Assembly (NCBI RefSeq): GCF_000745835.1
Contig: NZ_JQKB01000009.1
Span: 99,510-163,509, forward strand
DNA length: 64,000 nucleotides
Direction of reading: 5' to 3'
Source of the DNA: Belnapia moabensis DSM 16746
Lineage (GTDB): Bacteria > Pseudomonadota > Alphaproteobacteria > Acetobacterales > Acetobacteraceae
Of this stretch, positions 24,951 through 33,515 are shown in pieces. The notes below the pieces were generated by a model. It had not been told where the DNA came from and ran no database searches. It saw only the letters and a program-made list of their open reading frames with translations. Every line of letters begins with the position of its first letter. The first letter of the stretch is position 1. The position numbers were made by a program, and so were the translations under genes.

Positions 24951-25526
24951 TCAGGCGGCCTTCTCGAACAGCTTCTGGGCGTCGAGGGCTTCCTGGCCCT
25001 TGTTCCAGTTGCAGGGGCAGAGCTCGTCGGTCTGCAGCGCGTCGAGCACGCGGAGCACTTCCTGCGGGTTGCGGCCGACATTGAGGCCGTTCACCGAGGC
25101 CCACTGGATGGTGCCGTCCGGGTCGACGATGAAGGTCGCGCGGAGCGCCACGCCCTCGTCCTTGTGGAGGATGCCCAGCGCCTCGGAGAGCTCGCGCTTG
25201 ACGTCCGCCAGCATCGGGATCTCGAGGTTCTTGATATCCTCGTTGTAGACGCGCCAGTTCAGGTGGACGAACTCGCTGTCGGTCGAGACGCCATAGACCA
25301 CGGTGTCACGGTCGGCGAACTCGCCGGCCAGCTTGCCGAAGGCCGCGATCTCGGTCGGGCAGATGAAGGTGAAGTCCTTCGGCCAGAAGAAGACGACCTT
25401 CCACTTGCCGGCATCGGACTGCGAGGTGATCTCGGTGAAGGACTTGCCGGGGCCACCGAGGCCCTCGGGGCCGGCCTTCACGGCGGTCAGGGCGAAAGAC
25501 GGGAACTTGTCGCCGACGGTCAGCAT
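24951..25526 (-). CDS. ahpC: Alkyl hydroperoxide reductase AhpC (AhpD-linked type)
   Basis: A 191-residue peroxiredoxin. The peroxidatic cysteine is C56 in FTFICPTEI; two C-terminal cysteines, C170 and C172 in DELCPCNW, match the three-cysteine AhpC of mycobacteria that is recycled by AhpD rather than AhpF. It removes hydrogen peroxide, organic hydroperoxides and peroxynitrite. It is transcribed away from oxyR, with an inverted repeat in the 162-bp gap. A 10-bp palindrome GGGATATCCC overlaps the ribosome-binding site. Confidence 0.96.
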   Translation of the reverse strand: MLTVGDKFPSFALTAVKAGPEGLGGPGKSFTEITSQSDAGKWKVVFFWPKDFTFICPTEIAAFGKLAGEFADRDTVVYGVSTDSEFVHLNWRVYNEDIKNLEIPMLADVKRELSEALGILHKDEGVALRATFIVDPDGTIQWASVNGLNVGRNPQEVLRVLDALQTDELCPCNWNKGQEALDAQKLFEKAA

Positions 25527-25649
25527 GCGGGATATCCCCTCAGGTTATGGGCAGGGTCATAAATGGAGCGAACAGGGATGGCCCCGTTGGGCTCGCTGCC
25601 GCTTATGACGCAATGCAGCAAATCGGTCCAATGAATAGTTTTCGCTGAT

Positions 25650-25666
25650 TCGATTGACCGAATCGA
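25650..25666. promoter_or_regulatory. Candidate OxyR operator
   Basis: TCGATT-GACCG-AATCGA is a perfect 6-bp inverted repeat in the ahpC/oxyR divergent region, ending 22 bp before the oxyR ATG. Location and symmetry fit autoregulation and ahpC activation by OxyR, a LysR-type tetramer, although it does not match the enterobacterial OxyR consensus closely. Confidence 0.5.
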
Positions 25667-25688
25667 TCAAACAGGTCATCTCTCCGCC

Positions 25689-26612
25689 ATGCTCACCCTC
25701 CCCAGCCCGCAGCAGCTCCGCTACCTGCTGGCACTCGCCGATCATGGCCATTTCGGTCGCGCGGCCACCGCCTGCGCGGTGACGCAATCGACCCTCTCGG
25801 CCGGCATCATCGCCCTCGAACGGCAGTTGGACGCCCATCTGCTGGAGCGCGGCTCGGCCAAGCGCCCGGTCTTCACCCCGCTCGGGCTGGAGGTGGTGGG
25901 CCGTGCCCGTACCGCCCTCTCCGCGCTGGAGGCGGTGGCGGAGACGGCGGCGGCGGCGCGCGACCCGCTCTCCGGTCCGCTGCGCTTCGGCGTCATCCCG
26001 ACCATCGGCCCCTTCCTGCTGCCGCGGCTGATGCCGGCGCTGCGAGAGGCCTTCCCCCGGCTTCGCCTCTGGCTGCGCGAGGACCAGACGGAGCGGCTGG
26101 TCGCCCAACTTGAATCGGGGCGGCTCGACCTGCTGCTGCTGGCGCTCCCCTGCGCCTGCGGCGAGGCGGAGACGCTGCCGATCGCCGACGACCCCTTCCT
26201 CGCCGCGGTTCCCGCCGGCCACCGGCTGGCGGCGAAGGAGCGGGTGCCGGTCGCCGCGCTCGGCGCCGAGCGGTTGCTGCTGCTGGAGGACGGGCATTGC
26301 CTGCGCGACCATGCGCTTGATGCCTGCGGCCTGCCGCGCGGCGCCATGCCGGCCGAGGACGGCATCGCCGCCACCTCGCTCCATACATTGGTGCAGATGG
26401 TCGCCGGCGGCCTCGGCGTGACGCTGCTGCCGCAGATCGCGGTCGAGGGCGGGGTGCTGGCCGGCGCCGCGGTCGACATCCGCCCGCTGGAGCAGGAGGG
26501 CGGCACCCCGCCGAGCCGCAGCCTCGCCCTGGCCTGGCGCCCGACCAGCCCGCGCGCGGCGGAGTTCCGCGGCCTCGCGCCTGCCATTGCGGCGGCGCTG
26601 CAGCCGGCCTAA
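25689..26612 (+). CDS. oxyR: Hydrogen peroxide-inducible regulator OxyR
   Basis: A 307-residue LysR-family regulator. The DNA-binding domain covers residues 1-65 (LRYLLALADHGHFGRAA and TQSTLSAGIIALERQL). The redox cysteines are C204 and C213 in LLEDGHCLRDHALDACGL, with the same nine-residue spacing and flanks as E. coli C199/C208. Disulphide formation by peroxide would activate it. It is divergent from ahpC-ahpD, its expected main target. The following acyl-CoA dehydrogenase gene starts 31 bp later and may be on the same transcript. Confidence 0.95.
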   Translation: MLTLPSPQQLRYLLALADHGHFGRAATACAVTQSTLSAGIIALERQLDAHLLERGSAKRPVFTPLGLEVVGRARTALSALEAVAETAAAARDPLSGPLRFGVIPTIGPFLLPRLMPALREAFPRLRLWLREDQTERLVAQLESGRLDLLLLALPCACGEAETLPIADDPFLAAVPAGHRLAAKERVPVAALGAERLLLLEDGHCLRDHALDACGLPRGAMPAEDGIAATSLHTLVQMVAGGLGVTLLPQIAVEGGVLAGAAVDIRPLEQEGGTPPSRSLALAWRPTSPRAAEFRGLAPAIAAALQPA

Positions 26613-26643
26613 CCCTGTCGGCAAGCACCGGGGAGCAAACGAC

Positions 26644-27852
26644 ATGGACGGGTTGACCGCGGACCAGGCACGCCTCCGCGACCGGGCGCGGGAGGTGGCG
26701 CAGAAGGCCGCCGCCCAGGCCGCCACCACCGACCGCACCGAGCAGTATCCCTGGCCCATGGTCCGCCGCATGCGCGAGGCCGGGCTGATGGGCCTGACCA
26801 TCCCGCGCGAATGGGGTGGGCCGGGCCTCTCCTATTTCGATGCCGTGCTGGTGATTGAGGAGCTGTCAGCCGCCTGCGCCGTCTGCGGCCGCATCGCGGT
26901 CGAGAGCAATATGGGCGCGCTCGGCGCCGTCATGGCCTATGGCAGCCCGGAGCAGCGGCGCCTCGCCGCCGGGCTGGTGCTGGCGGGCGACAAGCCGGCC
27001 ATCTGCATCACCGAGCCCGAGGCCGGCTCCGCCGCGACCGAGATGACGACGCGGGCCGTCCGCCGCGGCGATGCCTGGGTGATCGACGGGGTGAAGCATT
27101 GGATCACCGGCGGCGGCGTCTCCCGCCTGCACCTGATCTTCGCCCGCGCCTTCGAGGAGGGGCGGGATCTCGGTATCGGCGGCTTCCTCGTGGTGCGGGA
27201 GGCGGAGCGGGATCCGCCCGGCCTCGTCATCCACCGCCGTATCCCCTCCATGGGGCTGAAGGGCATGCCGGAGGCGGAGATCCGCTTCGAGGGGCTGGTG
27301 GTGCCGGATGCGATGGTGCTGCACCCGCCGGGCGGCTTCGCCCGGGGCTTCGGCCGGCTGATGGATGCCTATAACGGCCAGCGCGTCGGCGCGGCGACGG
27401 TCGCCCTCGGCATCGCCGCCGGGGCCTATCGGCAGGCGCTCGACTATGCCGGGCGGCGGCACCAGTTCGGCCGGCCGATTGCCGAATTCCAGGGCGTCGG
27501 CTGGATGCTGGCCGATATGTCGATCAGGCTGGAGGCGGCGCGGGCCCTGGTCTGGCGGGCCGCCCGCAGCGCCGGGCCCAATGGCTTCCCCGACCGGCTG
27601 GCGGCCGCCCAGGCCAAGGTGCTGGCGGCCGATACCGCGATCGAGGTTACCAACAATGCCCTCCAGCTCTGGGGCGCGGCCGGATACAGCCGGGAGAACC
27701 CGCTGGAGCGGATGGTGCGCGACGCGCGGATGTTCGCCATCGCCGGCGGCACCGCCCAGGTGCTGCGGACCCAGGTGGCGGAGCAGATTCTCGGCCGCAA
27801 GCTGCCGCAGACGCGGGACGGGTTCCTCCGCCAAGCGGGCGGTCGCGATTGA
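26644..27852 (+). CDS. Acyl-CoA dehydrogenase-family protein without the usual catalytic Glu; 3-sulfinopropanoyl-CoA desulfinase-like
   Basis: A 402-residue acyl-CoA dehydrogenase-fold flavoprotein. FAD-site segments are clear (CITEPEAGSAATEMTT, KHWITGGGVSRLHLIFAR, RHQFGRPIAEFQGV). At the C-terminus the expected Y-E-G-T is A-G-G-T, so glycine 368 replaces the catalytic base. From memory, this change together with the SRLHLIFAR segment and an arginine near residue 83 resembles 3-sulfinopropanoyl-CoA desulfinases, which remove sulfite instead of oxidising. The start is the ATG after GGGGAGCAAACGAC. It follows oxyR closely. The family is certain; the desulfinase role is tentative. Confidence 0.82.
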   Translation: MDGLTADQARLRDRAREVAQKAAAQAATTDRTEQYPWPMVRRMREAGLMGLTIPREWGGPGLSYFDAVLVIEELSAACAVCGRIAVESNMGALGAVMAYGSPEQRRLAAGLVLAGDKPAICITEPEAGSAATEMTTRAVRRGDAWVIDGVKHWITGGGVSRLHLIFARAFEEGRDLGIGGFLVVREAERDPPGLVIHRRIPSMGLKGMPEAEIRFEGLVVPDAMVLHPPGGFARGFGRLMDAYNGQRVGAATVALGIAAGAYRQALDYAGRRHQFGRPIAEFQGVGWMLADMSIRLEAARALVWRAARSAGPNGFPDRLAAAQAKVLAADTAIEVTNNALQLWGAAGYSRENPLERMVRDARMFAIAGGTAQVLRTQVAEQILGRKLPQTRDGFLRQAGGRD

Positions 27853-27943
27853 CTCGTGCGGGGGCTTCGCTTATCCCGCGCCCTCCCCGGCGGTGGCGCG
27901 AGCCCCTGCCGCAACCCCTTCGCCTTGCCAGTGAGTCCGCGTC

Positions 27944-28069
27944 ATGAAGATCCGCAACAGCCTCAAGACCGCCAAGACGCGCGACAAGAACTGCGTGGTG
28001 GTGCGCCGCCGCGGCCGCCTCTACGTGCTGAACAAGAAGAACCCGCGCCTGAAGGCCCGCCAGGGCTAA
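27944..28069 (+). CDS. rpmJ: 50S ribosomal protein L36
   Basis: A 41-residue basic protein, [17 protein letters not shown] followed by [17 protein letters not shown] and RLKARQG. This is the longer, zinc-free L36 form common in proteobacteria: the four-residue zinc-binding set is gone and only one cysteine remains. It is a single-gene unit followed by a strong terminator, as usual for this gene in alphaproteobacteria. The protein is part of the large ribosomal subunit. Confidence 0.97.
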   Translation: MKIRNSLKTAKTRDKNCVVVRRRGRLYVLNKKNPRLKARQG

Positions 28070-28103
28070 GCAGCGGCCCCAGGCCGTCCAACAGGGGTTC
28101 GGG

Positions 28104-28134
28104 CCCGCCGCCGGCATCGCCGCGGCGGGTTTTT
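28104..28134 (+). terminator. Intrinsic terminator of rpmJ
   Basis: CCCGCCGC and GCGGCGGG form an 8-bp GC stem with a 10-base loop, immediately followed by TTTTT. Strong rho-independent terminator 34 bp after the rpmJ stop. Confidence 0.92.
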
Positions 28135-28139
28135 CTGCG

Positions 28140-28496
28140 TCATTGCGGCTTGAAGGTTTCCGTCCCCAGCCCGCCGCCGGTGGTCCAGGTGCCGCGCAGG
28201 CTGCCATCCGGCTCCACGCCGTAGATCGCAACACCCGGCCGGTTGTCCACGACGAAGGAGATGGCCAGCATCCCGCTCTGGATCAGGCCGAGGCCGATGA
28301 TCTGGGCATTGCCCACCAGCCAGCGGGCCAGCCAGGCGCCGTTCGGCCCCTCGCGCAACTCGAACTCACCTTCATAGGGCGTGCCGTCGGGGTTCTGCCC
28401 TTCTACCGCGTAGCGGCCTTCGCGGAGCTGGGCGAAGGCGGCAGGGGCGATGGCGAGCAGGCCGAGGGCCAGCAGGAGGACGCGGCGCAGGGACAA
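28140..28496 (-). CDS. Small exported protein of unknown function
   Basis: About 118 residues from a TTG start; no better start is in frame close by. A signal peptide is evident (LRRVLLLALGLLAIAPAAFAQ), and the mature part is rich in beta-strand-like segments (EGRYAVEGQNPDGTPYEGEF, GSLRGTWTTGGGLGTETF). This pattern suggests a small periplasmic or cell-surface beta-barrel/lipocalin-like domain, but no family was recognised. It converges on rpmJ and diverges from glcD. Confidence 0.66.
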   Translation of the reverse strand: MSLRRVLLLALGLLAIAPAAFAQLREGRYAVEGQNPDGTPYEGEFELREGPNGAWLARWLVGNAQIIGLGLIQSGMLAISFVVDNRPGVAIYGVEPDGSLRGTWTTGGGLGTETFKPQ

Positions 28497-28615
28497 GGGA
28501 GGCTCCGGGAGGAAAAGGCGGCGGAGAGTGACGCTGCGACCCCGCCGGAGCAAGCCCGGCGCTTGCCCGACGCAGCCCATCTGCCCATTTTCAACGGAAC
28601 GGAGGATTGCGCGCC

Positions 28616-30061
28616 ATGATCGACCTGCCCGCCCCGAAGCCCGATGTCATGGCCCGCCGCGAGGAGCTGCTGGCCGGCCTCCGCGCCCTGCTGCCCGGCG
28701 ACGGCGTCATCACCGAGCCGGCCCGCGTGAAGCCCTATGAGACGGACGGGCTCTCGGCCTATCGCCAGCCGCCGCTGGCCGTCGCCCTGCCGCGGACGAC
28801 GGAGGAGGTGGCCGCCATCCTCCGCTTCTGCCACCGCAACGGCGTCCGCGTCGTGCCGCGCGGGGCGGGGACGAGCCTCTCGGGCGGGGCGCTGCCGCTG
28901 GCCGATTCCGTCGTGCTCGGGCTGATGCGGATGAACCGGATCCTTGAGGTCGATTACGCCAACCGCCTCGCCGTGGTCGAGGCGGGCGTCACCAATCTCG
29001 GCATCACCAACCACATCGCGGCCGATGGCTTCTTCTACGCGCCCGACCCGTCCTCGCAGCTCGCCTGCATGATCGGCGGCAATGTGGGGATGAACTCGGG
29101 CGGGGCGCATTGCCTCAAATACGGCGTCACCGCCAACAACCTGCTCGGCCTCAAGGCCGTCACCATCGAGGGCGAGATCGTCGAGCTAGGCGGGCGGCAT
29201 CTCGATGCGGCAGGCTATGACTGGCTCGGGCTGATGACCGGCTCCGAGGGGCAGCTCGCGGTGGTGACGGAGGTGACGGTGCGCATCCTCCACGCACCCG
29301 AGGGGCAGCGGGCGATGCTCGCCGCCTTCAAGGGCACGGAGATCGCGGGCGCGGCGGTCGATGCGATCATCGGCAGCGGCATCATCCCTGTGGCGCTGGA
29401 GTTCATGGACCGGCCCTGCATCCATGCCTGCGAGGCCTTCGCCCATGCCGGCTATCCGCTGGATGCGGAGGCGATGCTCATCATCGAGGTCGAGGGCAGC
29501 GTCGAGGAGCAGGACATGCTGCTCGGCAAGTTGAAGGAGATCTGCTCCCGCTTCGACCCGATCAGCCTCAAGGTCGCGCAGACGGTGGAGGAGAGCCTGG
29601 CGATCTGGAAGGGGCGGAAGGGCGCCTTCGGCGCGGTCGGCCGCATCTCGCCCGACTATCTCTGCATGGACGGCACCATCCCGACCGGCGAACTGCCGCA
29701 TGTGCTGCGCCGGATCGGCGAGATGAGCGCTGATTACGGGTTGCAGGTCGCCAATGTCTTCCATGCCGGCGACGGCAACCTGCATCCGCTCATCATGTTC
29801 GACGCCAATGATGCCGAGAGCTTCCGCAAGGCGGAGGCCTTTGGCGCCGACATCCTCAAGCTCTGCGTCGAGGTCGGCGGCTGCCTGACCGGCGAGCATG
29901 GCGTCGGCGTCGAGAAGCGGGACCTGATGCCGGTGCAGTTCAGCCCCTTCGAGCTGGACCAGATGCGGGCGCTGAAGTCGGCCTTCGACCCGCAATGGCT
30001 GCTCAATCCGGCCAAGGTCTTTCCGCTCGAGGGCAATCCGGTGCTGCGGCAGGCGGCATGA
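28616..30061 (+). CDS. glcD: Glycolate oxidase FAD subunit GlcD
   Basis: A 481-residue FAD-linked oxidase of the GlcD/D-lactate dehydrogenase family. The FAD-binding segment VVPRGAGTSLSGGALP lies near residues 75-95, with NVGMNSGGAHCLKYG further along, and the C-terminal FHAGDGNLHP and GEHGVGVEKRD are family signatures. It oxidises glycolate to glyoxylate with GlcE and GlcF. The ATG is preceded by GGAGG at 10 bases. The stop overlaps the glcE start (ATGA). glcF is separated by a 3-kb insertion of cell-envelope genes. Confidence 0.95.
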   Translation: MIDLPAPKPDVMARREELLAGLRALLPGDGVITEPARVKPYETDGLSAYRQPPLAVALPRTTEEVAAILRFCHRNGVRVVPRGAGTSLSGGALPLADSVVLGLMRMNRILEVDYANRLAVVEAGVTNLGITNHIAADGFFYAPDPSSQLACMIGGNVGMNSGGAHCLKYGVTANNLLGLKAVTIEGEIVELGGRHLDAAGYDWLGLMTGSEGQLAVVTEVTVRILHAPEGQRAMLAAFKGTEIAGAAVDAIIGSGIIPVALEFMDRPCIHACEAFAHAGYPLDAEAMLIIEVEGSVEEQDMLLGKLKEICSRFDPISLKVAQTVEESLAIWKGRKGAFGAVGRISPDYLCMDGTIPTGELPHVLRRIGEMSADYGLQVANVFHAGDGNLHPLIMFDANDAESFRKAEAFGADILKLCVEVGGCLTGEHGVGVEKRDLMPVQFSPFELDQMRALKSAFDPQWLLNPAKVFPLEGNPVLRQAA

Positions 30062-31221
30062 CCTCGCTCATCGCACCGGGCGACGAGGCGGGGGTTGCGG
30101 CGGCGGTTGCCGAGGCGGCGGCGGCGGGCGAGCCGCTCGCCATCGAGGGGCGCGGCACCAAGCGGGCGATGCTGCGGCCGGTGCAGGCGGCGCGCACGCT
30201 CTCGCTGCGCAACCTCAGCGGCATCACCCTCTACCGGCCGCAGGAGCTGATCCTCTCCGCACGCGCAGGCACGCCGCTGGCGGAGATCGAGGCGGCGCTG
30301 GCCGAGCGCGGGCAGCAGGTGGTGGCCGAGCCGCCGGTGCTCGCCGCGATCTTCGGTGCCGGGGAGGGGCCGACGATCGGCGGGCTCGTTGCCACCAACC
30401 TCTCCGGGCCGCGGCGCATCACCGCGGGGGCCATGCGCGACCATGTCATGGGCATCCGCGCCGTGAATGGGCTGGGCGAGGCCTTCCACAATGGCGGGCG
30501 GGTGCTGAAGAACGTCACCGGCCTCGATCTCTGCAAGCTGCTCACCGGGGCGCATGGCACGCTCGGCGTCATCACCGAGGTGACGCTGAAGGTGCTGCCG
30601 GCGGCCGAGCGGAGCGGGACGCTCGCCATCGCCGTGCCCGATCTGGAGACGGGGGTGCGGGCGCTCTCGGCCGGGCTCGGCAGCCCTTATGGGGTAAGCG
30701 GGGCGGCGCTGCTGGCGGGCGAGGTGCCGCGCGCGCTGCTGCGGATCGAGGAATTTTCCGAGTCCGTTGCCTATCGCCTCGGGCGGCTGCGCGAGGCGCT
30801 GGGACGGTTCGGCGATGCCACGGTGATCGAGGATGACGAGAGCCGCGCGCTATGGCGCGGCATCGGGGAGGCGGAGCCGCTCGATGCCCGGCCCGAGGAT
30901 GCGGTGTGGCGCGTCTCGGTGCAGCCGACGGCGGGTCCGGGCGTCGTCGCGGCGGCGGGGCTGCCGCGGGCGCTGCTCGACTGGGGCGGCGGACTCGTCT
31001 GGCTGGCGGGGCCGGCGACGGCGGAGGCGCATGGCCGGGTGATGGAGGCGGCCCGCGCGGTGGGCGGCAGCTTCACTCTGTTCCGCGCGCCGGAGCCGAT
31101 GCGCGCCGCCCTGCCGGTGCTTCCGGAGGAGGGCAAGGTGCTGGCCGCGATCCGTGGGCGCATCCGGGCAGTGATGGACCCGAAGGGCATCCTCAACCCG
31201 GGGAAGATGTATACCGCGTAG
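30058..31221 (+). CDS. glcE: Glycolate oxidase FAD-binding subunit GlcE
   Basis: A 387-residue protein with the PCMH-type FAD fold. It contains EPLAIEGRGTKRAML (first FAD strand), EPPVLAAIFGAGEGPTIGGL, and the C-terminal MDPKGILNPGKMY that is shared with GlcD-family enzymes. It is translationally coupled to glcD by a 4-bp overlap and forms the second flavin-site subunit of the membrane-associated glycolate oxidase. After its stop comes a 239-bp gap that has only a short inverted repeat (CTTCAA-ACGG-TTGAAG) and then the convergent SGNH gene. Confidence 0.93.
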   Translation: MTSLIAPGDEAGVAAAVAEAAAAGEPLAIEGRGTKRAMLRPVQAARTLSLRNLSGITLYRPQELILSARAGTPLAEIEAALAERGQQVVAEPPVLAAIFGAGEGPTIGGLVATNLSGPRRITAGAMRDHVMGIRAVNGLGEAFHNGGRVLKNVTGLDLCKLLTGAHGTLGVITEVTLKVLPAAERSGTLAIAVPDLETGVRALSAGLGSPYGVSGAALLAGEVPRALLRIEEFSESVAYRLGRLREALGRFGDATVIEDDESRALWRGIGEAEPLDARPEDAVWRVSVQPTAGPGVVAAAGLPRALLDWGGGLVWLAGPATAEAHGRVMEAARAVGGSFTLFRAPEPMRAALPVLPEEGKVLAAIRGRIRAVMDPKGILNPGKMYTA

Positions 31222-31460
31222 AGGGCGGGTTCTTCGAGGTATCGGGCGTCGCGCGCATTCCTCGCCGCTGGGCCTCAAACCCTTCAAACGGTTGAAGCCC
31301 GGCGGGGCCAGGGCATTGATTCGCCTCGGTTATCAGGCGGAATTTGAGGATTTTATGGTTTGAAGGCCCAGCCGCCCCTGATTTCGGGGCCGGGATGCAA
31401 CTGGGGATTTGACGATATTCCTATATCTCCGCCGAGCCGCCGGGGCAAGGAAAACCCGGG

Positions 31461-32204
31461 TCAGCGTCCGGCGATGCGGTGGGGGCCGGCGGCATCGACC
31501 ATGGCATGGGTGAGGGCCTGGGCGAGGCAGGCATAGCCGTGGTCGTTGTGGTGCAGGCCATCGGGGCCGATCACATCGGTCGCAGGCGTGCCGGCGGCGG
31601 CCCAGGCCTCCATCAGCGCGGCGCGGGAGAAGAGGGGGATATGCAGGCGCGCGGCGGTGTCGCGGATCGCCCGGTCGAAGGCCGCGAAATTCGGCGCGGC
31701 GAGAATCCTCGGGGCGCGCTGGCTGTCCATCAGCACCACATCGACGCCGCGGGCGCGCAGGCGCTCGATGCCGTCCTCGAGCAGGGCGGAGAAGGCCTCG
31801 GGTGCCATGCCGCGCAGCGCCGCATTGGCGCCGGCCTGCCAGATGACGAGGGTGGGGCGGGCGACGATCACGTCCGCCTCCAGCCGGGCCATCATCTCGG
31901 TCACGTCCTCGCCGCCGCGGCCGCGGTTCAGCACGGTGAGCCGGGCCTCGGGGAGGGCGGCGTGGAGCCCGGCCTCGAGCTGGGCGGGGTAGGTGCGGTC
32001 CTGGCCGGTGGCGCCGGAACCCTCGGTGGAGGAGGAGCCGAAGGCGACCACCGTCACCGGCTGGCCCTGGCTGAGCGCGGCGCGGGTGGCGGGGAGGGCG
32101 AGGCGCTGGGTGGGGGCGGTGGGGCAGGGCTCCTCCGCACGGAGCGGGGCGGCGGAGAGCAGCAGGGCCAGGCCCAGCAGCAAGGCGAGGAGGGGGGCAC
32201 GCAT
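31461..32204 (-). CDS. Exported SGNH/GDSL-family hydrolase
   Basis: A 247-residue secreted esterase-like protein. A signal peptide (LLALLLGLALLLSAAPLRAE) precedes VTVVAFGSSSTEGSGATG, which carries the nucleophilic serine of block I, then GRGGEDV (Gly block), WQAGANAA (Asn block) and GPDGLHHNDHGY with the catalytic Asp-His. It should act in the periplasm on acyl or acetyl esters. It is divergent from the opgC-like gene, and a second SGNH gene lies on the far side of opgC, which suggests a common role in trimming or transferring acyl groups on envelope glycans. Confidence 0.88.
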   Translation of the reverse strand: MRAPLLALLLGLALLLSAAPLRAEEPCPTAPTQRLALPATRAALSQGQPVTVVAFGSSSTEGSGATGQDRTYPAQLEAGLHAALPEARLTVLNRGRGGEDVTEMMARLEADVIVARPTLVIWQAGANAALRGMAPEAFSALLEDGIERLRARGVDVVLMDSQRAPRILAAPNFAAFDRAIRDTAARLHIPLFSRAALMEAWAAAGTPATDVIGPDGLHHNDHGYACLAQALTHAMVDAAGPHRIAGR

Positions 32205-32303
32205 GCCTCTACGCTGCCGCAAGCGCGGGCGGCGCGCCAGTGCAGAAAGGTCGCGGCTTGCGCCGTGGCCGCGGGGCAGCCATGTGTGCGCCCGGAGGTG
32301 GCG

Positions 32304-33515
32304 ATGCGGGGGCTGATCCGTGGCATGGAGACGGTGCCGGGGAAGCCGGGCCGCGACCTCCGGGCCGATGTCTTCCGGGGCATCGCCCTCTGGTTCATCC
32401 TGATCGACCATATTCCGGGCAATTGGCTGGGCAAGCTGACCCTTCGCAACGTCGCGCTCTGCGATGCGACGGAGGCCTTCGTGCTGCTGGCCGGCTATGC
32501 CGCGGGGCTGGCCTACGGGGCGGCGCTCGATCGGCGGGGCTGGACCTTTTCGGCCGCGGCGCTGCTCAGGCGCCTCGGCACGCTCTACGTGGCGCATGTC
32601 TTCCTCTTCGTCGTCTTCACCGCCCAGGTCGGCTACTCCGCCGCTGCGCTGGAAAGCCCGGCCTACCTGGACGAGATGCATCTCGATGTGTTTGGGGAAC
32701 AACCCTATCTCGCATTGCTTCAGGCATTGTTACTTCGCTTCCAGCCGGCCTTCCTCGACATCCTGCCGCTCTACATCGTTCTGCTGCTGATGCTGGTGCC
32801 GGCGCTGCCGCTGCTGCGGCGGCCCTGGCTGCTGATGGGGCTCTCGGGCGCGGGCTATGTCGTGGTGCGGCTGCTGGACCTCAACCTGCCGAACTGGACG
32901 GGGGGCGGCTGGTTCTTCAACCCGCTGGCCTGGCAGGTCCTGTTCTTCACGGGGGCGCTGCTCGGCTATGCGCCGCGCCGGCGGGGGCCGGCGCCGGCGG
33001 TGCCCTTCCGTCCGTTGCTGATCGGGGCGGCGGTGGTGGCGCTGGTCCTTGGGCTCGGCGTGGTGCTGGTGGGCGATTATGGCGAGCAGTGGCTGGCGGC
33101 GCTGCCGCAGCCGGTGGCGGAGCTGCTGGCGACGATCGACAAGACGGGGCTGCATCCGTTCCGGCTGATCTCGATCCTGGCGCTCGCCTATCTGGTCGGG
33201 CATGCGGTGCCGCGGGGGGCGCAGTGGCTGCGCAGCCGGGCGGCGGCGCCCTTCGTGCTGATGGGACAGCACGGGCTGCCGGTGTTCTGCGCCGGCATCT
33301 TCCTCGCCTTCCTCGGCCGGCTGGCGCTGGAGATGGATGACCGCTGGCCGATGCAGCTGGCGGTCAACCTGGCGGGGCTGGCGGCGCTGGTCTCGATCGG
33401 GGTGGTCGGCGCCTGGTACCGGATGCGGGAGCGGGGCGAGGCCCCACATAATGCAACGAATCCGGCGCCTGTCGGCTTGCGGGCGCCGGTTGGCTCTACT
33501 ACGACAGTGACATGA
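32304..33515 (+). CDS. opgC: OpgC-like membrane acyltransferase
   Basis: A 403-residue polytopic membrane protein with about ten hydrophobic helices. The N-terminal DLRADVFRGIALWFILIDHI and LCDATEAFVLLAGYAAGLAY are the OpgC-domain signature. OpgC proteins add succinyl groups to osmoregulated periplasmic glucans. The ATG follows GGAGG. Its stop overlaps the start of a second SGNH hydrolase gene (ATGA), so the two are co-translated. No opgG/opgH genes for glucan synthesis are in view. The protein lies inside the interval between glcE and glcF. Confidence 0.88.
   Translation: MRGLIRGMETVPGKPGRDLRADVFRGIALWFILIDHIPGNWLGKLTLRNVALCDATEAFVLLAGYAAGLAYGAALDRRGWTFSAAALLRRLGTLYVAHVFLFVVFTAQVGYSAAALESPAYLDEMHLDVFGEQPYLALLQALLLRFQPAFLDILPLYIVLLLMLVPALPLLRRPWLLMGLSGAGYVVVRLLDLNLPNWTGGGWFFNPLAWQVLFFTGALLGYAPRRRGPAPAVPFRPLLIGAAVVALVLGLGVVLVGDYGEQWLAALPQPVAELLATIDKTGLHPFRLISILALAYLVGHAVPRGAQWLRSRAAAPFVLMGQHGLPVFCAGIFLAFLGRLALEMDDRWPMQLAVNLAGLAALVSIGVVGAWYRMRERGEAPHNATNPAPVGLRAPVGSTTTVT

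Noticed and set aside
31222..31460. Inverted repeat CTTCAA-ACGG-TTGAAG as a terminator of glcE
   Set aside because: The stem is only six base pairs and is not followed by a T-run; it was left as a weak note only.
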